From Pyxicephalus adspersus (Eukaryota; Chordata; Amphibia; Anura; Pyxicephalidae), in NCBI RefSeq assembly GCF_032062135.1, contig NC_092860.1, positions 154,664,288-154,728,287 of the forward strand: a DNA stretch of 64,000 bases, in the 5' to 3' direction. This document shows, one piece after another, positions 56,483-64,000 of the stretch. Numbering within the stretch: position 1 is the first letter of the stretch; each line of letters opens with the position of its first letter. The notes below the pieces were generated by a model. That model saw only the letters and a list, made by a program, of their open reading frames with translations, was not told the origin of the DNA and made no database searches. A program made the position numbers and the translations under genes.

Positions 56483-56650
56483 TTCTGATGCCCTCCTTGC
56501 TCCGTCTCAGGCCCCACCACCTCCTCCTCATGCTGTTACTGCTGCCGCCTGCCCAGTACCCAACTCTAGATGCCAGTTACCAATGCTGTCCACGCTCCGT
56601 CTCAGAGCTCACCGCCTCCTCTTCCTGCTGTTCCTGCTGCACGCCCCAAG
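56483..56650 (+). repeat. GC-rich array units, plus orientation
   Basis: About one and a half units (ctccgtctcaggccccaccacc... and ctccgtctcagagctcaccgcc...) lie between the palindrome and the 3' end of the esterase-like copy. Confidence 0.8.
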
Positions 56651-56654
56651 CCTA

Positions 56655-57274
56655 ATCAATATGAGCCATCAGGATGCAGGTATACTTCTGATGAGCCAGT
56701 TGATTCTAGTGGGTGGCATCTTTAACCCTGGAGCGCAGTTTGAAGCGTAAGTGGAAGTGCAAGTCAATCACATCCAATTGGTGCAAATCTGCCAGTGTGG
56801 TACTGTAGAAATTCCCCTCTATGATGTCCCAGCGCACATTAGGAATTGGGTACTCTAGCACTTCACCAGCTTTGAATCCAACAGACATGGATGTGTTGCA
56901 TATCAACAGACATTTGGGGCTCAGCACCTTGGTGAGCCGAATAAACAGGTGGTCCATGTTAGTTTTGTACATTTGCAGTGTTGCTCATCATGATACCTGC
57001 TATCATCCCATATGCACAAATTGATGATGACAACGTCGGGCTGAGGTCCATGTTGGAGGTTGGCCGGCACGTTCCCTATGTTCTCCAAAGAAACACGGGT
57101 CAGGAAATAGAACCCTTCACCCTTCCCTTTCAGCTGCTTCTCAGTCCGAAACTCATAATTCTGCAGTATTTTCACAAGACCCTTGTTGACGGATCTTTGA
57201 ATGGAGTCTCCCAGGACGGCCACATACTTTTTGTGGAGAAGTCTCCGGACGTCTGCTGAGCTCAATAACTTCAT
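56655..57274 (-). pseudogene. Intronless PC-esterase domain (PCED1/FAM113-like) copy inside the repeat complex
   Basis: PCED1-type proteins have a GDSL/SGNH-like esterase fold and are ordinary vertebrate genes with several exons. ATG at 57274 starts MKLLSSADVRRLLHKKYVA and goes directly to VLGDSIQRSV (the GDS motif). Next come FYFLTRVSLENIG, then PDVVIINLCIWDDSRY. A one-base shift near 56985 moves the rest to another frame: VLSPKCLLICNTSMSVGF, NVRWDIIEGNFYS, and DVIDLHFHLRF with the catalytic D-x-x-H. The frame closes with MAHID and a stop near 56660. There are no introns, and one internal stretch of roughly 30 residues after KGKGE seems missing. It is therefore a processed or captured cDNA, not a working gene. 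Confidence 0.78.
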
Positions 57275-57359
57275 GGCACAATGTGGTCATCCAGGACCTC
57301 TCGGTTCCCATTAAATATACCCATGTTTCCCATCTCATCCCCCCAACATATACAGAGGG
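57275..57359 (-). other. 5' flank of the esterase-like copy
   Basis: On the minus strand this reads cagtccctctgtatatgttgg...gggaaccgagaggtcctggatgaccacattg, directly before the ATG. It could be captured 5' UTR or coding sequence of the parent gene. Confidence 0.4.
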
Positions 57360-58030
57360 ACTGCTAAAGTCAGGTACTGAGCAGGTCGCAGCATCATTTA
57401 CAGCAGGAGGAGGAGGCGGTGGGCTCTGAGACGGAGTGTGGACGGCATTAGTTTCTGACATCTAAAGTCAGGTACTGGGCAGGCGGCAACATCATTTACA
57501 GCAGGAGGAGGAGGCAGTGGGCTCTGAGACGGAGTTTGGATGGCATTATTGTCTGGCATCTAAAGTCAGATACTGGGCAGGGGGCAGCATCATTTACAGC
57601 AGGAGGAGGAGGCAGTGGGCTCTGAGATGGAGTGTGGGCGGCATTCGTATCTGGCTTCTACAGTCCGGTACTGGGGGAGGTGGCAGCATAATCTACAGCA
57701 TGAGGAGGATGAGAAGGAGGAGGCGGTGGGCTATGAGACGGAGTGTGGATGGCACTAGTAACTGGCATCTAAAGTCAGGTACTGGGCAGCAGCAGTAAAA
57801 GCATGAGGAGGAGGCGGTGGACTCTGAGACGGAGTGTGGATGGCATTAGTATCTGGCATTTAAAGTCAGGTACTGGGCAGGCGGCAGCATCATTTACAGC
57901 AGGAGGAGGAGGAGGTGGTGGGCTCTGATACAAAGTATGGACAGCATTAGTATCTTGCATCTAGAGTTGGGTACTGGGAAGGCGGCAGCAGTAACAGGCA
58001 GTAGGAGGCTGTGGGCCCTGTGACGGAGCA
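57360..58030 (-). repeat. GC-rich ~100-bp tandem array, right block
   Basis: At least six units in reverse orientation (caggaggaggaggcggtgggctctgagacgg...gcatctaaagtcaggtactgggcagg). The unit order mirrors the left block at 52940-53530. Confidence 0.88.
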
Positions 58031-58190
58031 TGGACCGCATTGGAGGTTGAGGCCATCACCTCTATGGACAGTATAGAAGCTGCAGCTAATTGAGACATTA
58101 ATGGATTAACTAAAATCACACTTTCCATACATACTATCTAGTGAAACCACATAAAAGGAAACGGACTTGGTGGAATACGCGGGGAAATAC
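58031..58190 (-). repeat. Array lead-out segment (E unit), copy 2
   Basis: Contains ggttgaggccatcacctctatggac, then gacattaatggattaac, and gaaacggacttggtggaatacgcggggaaat directly before the AT-rich array. It is the mirror of the lead-in at 52940-53000. Confidence 0.7.
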
Positions 58191-59895
58191 ATACATTTTT
58201 TATCTTTTGTGGATATCTAGCAAGTGCTATCACAGTTAAATATATGTATTTGTTTCACATAAATACATACATTTTTGGGGTTTTAGGATACATATCCAAG
58301 TGATATCAGAATAAATTATCTGTATTTTTTGGTGAAAAATATATGTTTTTTATGGCTTTTTGGATAGATACCAACTACCAAGTGTTATCAGAATTAAATA
58401 TCTGTATTGTTTGTATAATAATACATTGATTTTTATGGCTTTAGGGATATATAGCAATGTGGGATCAGAACTAAAGATCTGTATTTTCTGTAGAGAAATA
58501 TAAAAATTTTTATGGTCTTTTGGATCGATACAAAGTGCTATCAGAATTAAATATCTAGATTTTTGGAAGAGAAATATAGAAATTTTTATGGCTTTGGAGA
58601 TATATAGCATATCTCCCCCATATATAAGTGGGATCGTAATGAAATATCTATTTTTTGGAGAGAAATGCTGAATTTTTTATGGGTTTTAGGATAGATACCA
58701 AGTGCTATCATAATAAAATATCTGTATTTTTTTTTACAGAAATACAGACATTTTTAGTTTCTTTGTGATAGATTGCAAGAGGTATCCTAAATTTTACCCC
58801 TTGTAATATAAAAAGACAGAAAAATTTCTATATTTATCCATTAAAAATACAGATATTTCATTATTATAGCACTTAGTATCTATCGAAAAACCCATAAAAT
58901 TTTCTTTATTTCTGCAAAAAAAAAAAATACAGTTATTGAATTCTAATCCCACTTGCTATCTATCTAAATAGCCATAAAAAATGTATTTTTCTCTAAAAAA
59001 TAATGATATTTAATTATGAATCATAATTACATATGTTTATTTTTTGGAGTGAAATACATACATCTTTGATAGATGTCTTTGATAGATAGCAAGTTGTAGC
59101 CTGAACTAAATATATGTATTTTTTTTATAGAAAAATAGATTTTTTTCTGTTTATTTTGATAGATAGCAAGTGGAATCAGAATGAATAATTATCTGTATTT
59201 TTTACAGAAATACAGAAAATTTTCTGTTTATTTTGATAGATAGCAAGTGGTATCAGAATTAATAATGTTTATTTTTAAAGAAATATAGAAATGTTTCTGT
59301 TTATTTTGATAGATAGCAACTTGCTATCTATCAAAGTAAACAGAAAACTGTCTGTATTTCTGTAAAAAAATACAGATAATAATTCTGATACCACTTGCTA
59401 TCTATGAAAATAAACAGAAACATTTCTTTATTTCTTTAAAAAAACAAATATTTAATTCTGATACCATTTGCTACCTATCCAAATAAACAGAAACATTTAT
59501 TTCTTTAATAAAACAGATATTTCATTCTGATCCTAGTTGCTACCTATCAAAATAAACAGAAGATTTTTTGTATTTCTGTAAAAAAAATACAGATAATAAT
59601 TCTGATACCACTTTCTACCTATCAAAATAAACAGAAATTTTTCTGTATTTCTGTAAAAAAATACAATTAATTCTGATACCATTTGCTACCTATCAAAATA
59701 AACAGAAACATTTCTTTATTTCTTTAAAAAACAGATATTTAATTCTGATCCTAGTTGCTACCTATCAAAATAAACAGAAAAATGTATGTATTTCTGTAAA
59801 AAAAATACAGATGTTTATTTTTGATAGCACTTGCTATCTATCCAAAAAGGCAGAAAATGTATGTATTTCTCCACTAAAAATACAAATATTTAATT
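58191..59895. repeat. AT-rich ~76-bp tandem array, right arm
   Basis: Same unit as 50740-51919 with the same sequence of orientation flips when read from the right end: antisense 59895-59310, sense 59310-59010, antisense 58990-58800, sense 58800-58191. It lacks the TTAA element that interrupts the left arm. Not coding. Confidence 0.85.
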
Positions 59896-59899
59896 ATGA

Positions 59900-60030
59900 A
59901 TCACACAGCTCCATTACAAGTGATATAGTCCTCAAAGTAGATAAAGGCAGAGGGCCCTGAGGGGGGTGCTCGGTAAAAAAATATTTGTCAGTTACACAGC
60001 TCCATTGCTCCAAGTTATAAACCTCAGAGA
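59900..60030 (-). repeat. Short tandem units at the 3' end of the right hAT copy
   Basis: Reverse complement of 50560-50735: cacacagctccattacaagtgatatag and cacagctccattgctccaagttataaacc. Confidence 0.7.
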
Positions 60031-60192
60031 CAGAGTAGAGGAAGAGGGTGACTAGGGTGAGGAGTAGAAGGAGATGATGAAAGGCTGTGAACGTGCTCTT
60101 CCCATCAAGGTGTCAGTGCAGCAGTTGACGACTAATCAGTACACTCTGCAGAGGGGATGTTAAAGTAATTGCTGATCCAAGCCTTATTCATT

Positions 60193-62480
60193 TTAATAAA
60201 AGTGATTCGGTCGACATTTTTTTGCGGAGAGCCGAATCTGTTTGTCACTCACTACGCCCCCAGCTGCACTGAACGCTCTTTCAGATAACACACTTGCTGC
60301 TGGGCAGGCAAGGATCTGAATGGCATGTTCTGCCAGCTCCGGCCACTGCTCAAGCTTGGATAACCAGTAGCCCAGTGGGTCCTGGCTTTGCAGGTTGCAG
60401 ATGTCCCATGCAGAGCTCAGGTATTCCTGCACCATGACTAAGTACCGCTGCTCAGTGTCATTCGCAATTGCTGCACAACTGGCAGCTTGCTTCCGCTGAA
60501 AAAAAACCTTCATAGTTAGGCTTAGACAACCTCTACTGCTGCTGCCACCCATGCCGCTTAAAGCAGTTGTTTGGCTCCCATGGCTGGTGAAACTGCCATA
60601 GGGATCCCTGCTGCTACTGCTGCTGGCAGCTGGAAAGGCTGAGCACAAGTCCCTTACAAGCACTTCTTGGTAGTGCTGTATTTTAGTTCACCATTGCTTT
60701 CTGTTGTTCAGCCAGCCGCTGCAGCATGTAAAATGTGGAATTCCAACGTGGGGCCCCATCACAAATTAACTGGTGCAATGGCAGGTTCAGCTGTAACTCC
60801 ACCAATCTGGCACTGGCTGTGTACGACCGGTGGAAATGCGCTGACAACTTTCTGGCCTTCAGCAACAGCAGCTGGAGGCCTGGGTAATTCCTAAGGAAGC
60901 ACTGTACTATCAGGTTCATGACGTGAGCCAGGCAAGGTAGGTGTGTGAGTTTCCCACAACGCAGGGCTGCCAGCAGATTGGCCCCGTTGTCACACACGAC
61001 CTTGCCTGGCTGAAGTCTGTTGGGAGTAAGCCATTTGTCCTCCTGCTCCCGCAAGGCACTTTAAATGGCTGCGCCCGTGTGGCTGAGGGAACCCAGGCTT
61101 GCGTGACAACGCAACCCAGGACTGCGTGACAACGTCGAAATTGTGCACCGAAATAGCAAACTAAAGGTTGTTGCTGGCGCTGAACAGATGCTGCCGAATG
61201 GGAGGTGCTGGTGCTGGGTCTCCACGGCAAGGTGTCCCTGGAGGAAGAGGTTGAGGCACAAGATTCAAAGGAGGAGGTGGAAGTGGAGGTTGAAGAGGAA
61301 ATTGCATGTCGATGTGCTCTGGGTGGAGGTCGGTATGCAGGCCTTGCTGCAGCTGCATCTTCCCCTCCTGCCACCAAAGTTACCCAGTGAGCTGTATTTG
61401 AAATATATCTTCCCACTCCATGCTTGCTCGACCAACTGTCGGTTGTCAGGTGCACCTTGCCAGAAACTGAGTGCTGCAGGGCCATAGACACATTGCTCTG
61501 CACGTGTTTATGCAAAGCAGGAACACATTTTTCTGCAAAGTATTCTCCCTTAGGCATAACGTACTGTGGGTTTGCGCAGAGGAATGCGTAACGGAACGCA
61601 TTGGAGTCCACCAGCCAGTAAGGGAGGAGCTCTAACGCAATCAGCTGTGCAATGTGTTGGGGTCATTTGGGCCATATTTCCTCTTGTGCTCTAGCATCTG
61701 GGGGATGGAAGGTTGGATGCTGCTAATGCTAACCACAGAAACATTGGATGATGGGGTAGAAGTTGTTGGGGATGGCAATGATGCCTGGTCCTGACTGCTA
61801 GTAACGCCACAAACAGCAGCCGATCTGCGTTGGAGCTCCTGCTCACCGCTGGTGGAGCCAGAAAAAGGTAATGATCAGCTACATGCCACACTCAAATAGC
61901 TGGCAGCAGCATGGGTAACTTTAGTGGCAGAAGGAGGAAAGGCAGCGGAGGAGGATCGAGCAGTTGGAGCTTGCTTCTTGGGCGGAGGTGGTCGCACAGA
62001 GCTCTGTGCTTTGACCAGGTGTTCACGCCAGGTTACTGGATGGTGGCTTTTTAAATGAGTGCTCATGCAACTTGTTCCAAGTTTGTTTGGGTTTTTGCCT
62101 CATTTCAAGTGTTGAGCAGACAGTTTACAGATGATCATAGTGTTTTCATCACTATGGACATTAAAAAATGCCCACACTGGCGAACATTTAACTGGGCCGA
62201 AAGATGCTCCGGAGCTGGTGCTCGTGGTGGCTGTCCACGGTTATTGAGGCATAGCTGTGGTGACAGCTTCCGACTATTTACATCTATGACTTTCCTCACT
62301 GGTAATTAAAGAATGCAGAGTGTGGGCAGCTTTTACCCTCTTCCTCCTTCTCCCTCTTTGAGGGCGCTCTGCAACCTCCTCCTCCTCTTCCTCCTCCTCC
62401 TCTTCTTGCTGCCTATGATGATCTCCTTGTTCGTCCCATGTTGGATCAAGGACATCATCATCATCATCAGATGAGACAGA
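60193..62480 (-). pseudogene. hAT transposase, right copy, N-terminally deleted and frameshifted
   Basis: From the minus-strand start: an acid-rich stretch (62400-62340), a BED-finger end MSTHLKSHHPVTWREH (62066), VHLTTDSWSSKHGVGRYISNTAHWV with the first catalytic aspartate (61465-61380), and VVCDNGANLLAALRCGK with THLPCLAHVMNLIV, the second catalytic aspartate and C-x-A-H motif (60995-60890). PRWNSTFYMLQRLAEQQ, a conserved hAT landmark, is near 60745-60690. The dimerisation domain with DPLGYWLSKLEQWPELA and SERAFSAAGG is at 60400-60250. Multiple shifts separate the blocks. The initiator region is gone. Confidence 0.85.
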
Positions 62481-62714
62481 TTATGTCAATTTGATTGGGG
62501 GGGGGGGGGGGGTTAACACAAAAAATGCAAGTGTGCTGTGTTGTATGCAGCTCTTTGCTTCAGTGGTGACGCTTGTAATATGCAGCACAGTATACAAACT
62601 ATATACTGCAATATACACTGCGTCTGTGTGTCTGTCTCTCAGTACAAGTGTGATACTGTGCACGCAGTCAGGGAGGGGACCCTGCCTCTGGCTGCATGTA
62701 TGTAACACACTGAC

Positions 62715-62717
62715 TGA

Positions 62718-62760
<43 letters not shown>

Positions 62761-62762
62761 GC
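62715..62762. repeat. (CTAT)n microsatellite in the hAT 5' region
   Basis: About eleven tatc repeats. The equivalent, shorter gata run is at 46845-46870 in the left copy. Confidence 0.9.
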
Positions 62763-62990
62763 TAGCAAACAGTGAAACACTCTTCCTATCTGAGTACAGT
62801 AGATTTCAGGACTGCACAAATACAGTACAATCCAACAATCTATCTGACTAATAGTGTGAGTGTGACACAGTCTAACAAAGTAAAGCACTTTTTTTTCACT
62901 TTGACAAAGAAAGCAAGCCAAGCAGCACAGAAAGGTTGTGATGCTATCAGCAAATCTCTGTCAGGAGTGGTAAATGCAGGCACGCCGTGG

Positions 62991-63010
62991 CCTTATATAG
63001 GCCAATGGCT
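62991..63010 (-). promoter_or_regulatory. Putative hAT promoter, right copy
   Basis: ccttatataggccaatggct is the reverse of the composite at 46641-46660 and keeps both the TATA and CCAAT boxes. Confidence 0.5.
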
Positions 63011-63269
63011 GCCAGTGTGGCATGCAGTAACAGATAGCCAATCGGCTGCCTGCCACAACAAACATGGAGGGGGGCATTCCTGCTCTAATTGGAGGCCCCT
63101 TTGCATCATGGGGGATGTCCCTGGTAGTGTTGTTGTTCGAATGCATTGTGGGTGGGTCGAATTCGAGTATTCGAATCCAGCAAAATTTTTTGTCGGGTTC
63201 ACTCGAATTCGAACGGTCATATTCGGGTCAAACATTAGGACGACCCGAATTCGAACAACAACACTAATC

Positions 63270-63600
63270 ATGAGCAATCACTGCAAATGTACAAAACCAA
63301 CCTGGACTACTCATCACCGAGGTGCTGAGCCCCAAATGTCTGGTCATATGCAACATGTCAATGTCTGTTGGATTCAAAGCTGGTGAAGTGCTAGAGTACC
63401 CAAATCCTAATGTGCGCTGGGACATCATAGAAGGGAATTTCTACAGCGCCACACAGCAGATTTGCACCAATTGGATGTGATTGACATGCACTTCCACTTA
63501 CGCTTCGAGCTGCGCTGCCAGTTTAAAGATGCCACCCACTGGAATCAGCTGGCTCATCGGAAGTATACCTGCATCCTGATGGCTCATATTGATTAAACCT
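63270..63600 (+). pseudogene. PC-esterase (PCED1/FAM113-like) fragment next to the hAT terminus
   Basis: Begins 3 bases after the hAT end with tgagcaatcactgcaaatgtac, equivalent to the position of the frameshift in the copy at 56985. Readable blocks are VLSPKCLVICNMSMSVGF, NPNVRWDIIEGNFYS, DVIDMHFHLRFELRCQ and KYTCILMAHID followed by a stop near 63595. A shift near 63450 breaks the frame. The first half of the gene is absent because the hAT terminus lies at that point. The GC-rich array follows the stop, as in the other copy. Confidence 0.75.
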
Positions 63601-63950
63601 GGGGCATGCAGCAGGAACAGCAGGAGGAGGAGGCGGTGGGCTCTGAGACGGAGCGTGGACAGCATTGGTAACTGGCATCTAGAGCCGGGTACTGGGCAGG
63701 CGGCAGCAGTAACAGCATGAGGAGTAACACAGCCATCCACACTACATCTCAGGGCCCACCGCCACTGTAGGGACAGTGGGAACTTCTTTCATCCCAACAG
63801 CTACACCTTCTACACTGTCAATAAAGGATGATGGCCTCAAGCTGTAATGCCATCCTTGCTCTGTCTCAGGGCCCACTGCCTCCTCCTCCTGCTGTTGCTG
63901 CTGCCGCCTGCCCAGTACCCAGCTCTAGATGCCAGATTAGACTCAAGCTC
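63601..63950. repeat. GC-rich array units in both orientations
   Basis: 63615-63725 carries a reverse-orientation unit and 63735-63950 plus-orientation units, separated by a lead-in containing gtagggacagtgggaacttc and ctacaccttctacactgtc. Confidence 0.8.
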
Positions 63951-63954
63951 AACA

Positions 63955-64000
63955 GGGTGTTATTTCCCCACTGATTCCACCAAGCCCGTTCCCTTTCATG
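63955..64000 (-). repeat. E unit at the window edge
   Basis: Reverse complement of the gggaacgggcttggtggaatcagtggggaaat segment seen at 54370-54410 and 58150-58190. By analogy with 58190 an AT-rich array should follow beyond the window. Confidence 0.6.

Larger units (their letters stand above)
60030..63266 (-). mobile_element. BED-finger hAT transposon, right copy (inverted)
   Basis: Same family and order as the left copy, on the opposite strand, ending at a clear terminus attcgaacaacaacacta (63249-63266). An inverted copy of the end (tagtgttgttgttcgaat) lies at 63125. Relative to the left copy it lacks about 590 bases covering the transposase N terminus (between 62480 and 62505) and a segment between 60664 and 60690. 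It retains a stretch near 60690-60800 that the left copy has lost. Confidence 0.82.

Overview
The window looks like intergenic and intronic DNA from an amphibian, most likely a frog. The evidence is one six-exon vomeronasal type-2 receptor (V2R) gene on the minus strand set in a dense, old and nested load of transposable elements. These include L1/Tx1-like, L2-like and CR1-like LINEs, Ty1/copia and Ty3/gypsy chromoviral LTR elements, BED-finger hAT elements, TTAA-flanked piggyBac-like non-autonomous elements and foldback MITEs. No prokaryotic signal is present. The species call is an inference from this mix.

Layout. 1-2.2 kb: a foldback repeat and a broken member of a repetitive gene family whose transposon class I cannot name. 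2.2-7.3 kb: a decayed L1-like LINE on the minus strand with a MITE inside it. 9.4-15.8 kb: an almost full-length L1-like LINE on the plus strand with a 15-bp target-site duplication (TSD), frameshifts and a ruined reverse-transcriptase active site. 16.0-17.8 kb: an L2-like LINE 3' end. 18.2-18.7 kb: a relic LTR.

19.3-45.1 kb (minus): the V2R gene. Its six exons splice in phase at consensus donor and acceptor sites into 849 codons including the stop (848 aa). It has a signal peptide, a Venus-flytrap domain, a nine-cysteine domain and seven membrane segments. I see no disabling change. The introns hold most of the other elements: a copia copy in intron 5, a gypsy chromovirus in intron 4, and in intron 2 a CR1-like LINE split by a TTAA element plus an L1-like LINE inserted into a second copy of the unnamed gene family.

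46.4-64.0 kb: the most unusual part. Two BED-hAT transposase copies face each other (46.4-50.6 kb plus, 60.0-63.3 kb minus). Each is followed inward by the same order of AT-rich ~76-bp arrays and then GC-rich ~100-bp arrays, giving an imperfect palindrome about 16.8 kb across. The centre holds a third partial hAT copy and an intronless, frameshifted copy of a PC-esterase (PCED1/FAM113-like) gene. A second PC-esterase fragment abuts the right hAT terminus, and in both places the same GC-rich repeat follows the esterase stop codon. The simplest reading is that a host cDNA was captured into, and amplified with, this repeat complex. The array runs off the right edge of the window.

Only the V2R gene is a credible functional host gene. 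Everything else recognised is transposon-derived or pseudogenic. Coordinates of decayed elements are approximate (tens of bases); V2R exon limits, TTAA sites and TSDs were read base by base.
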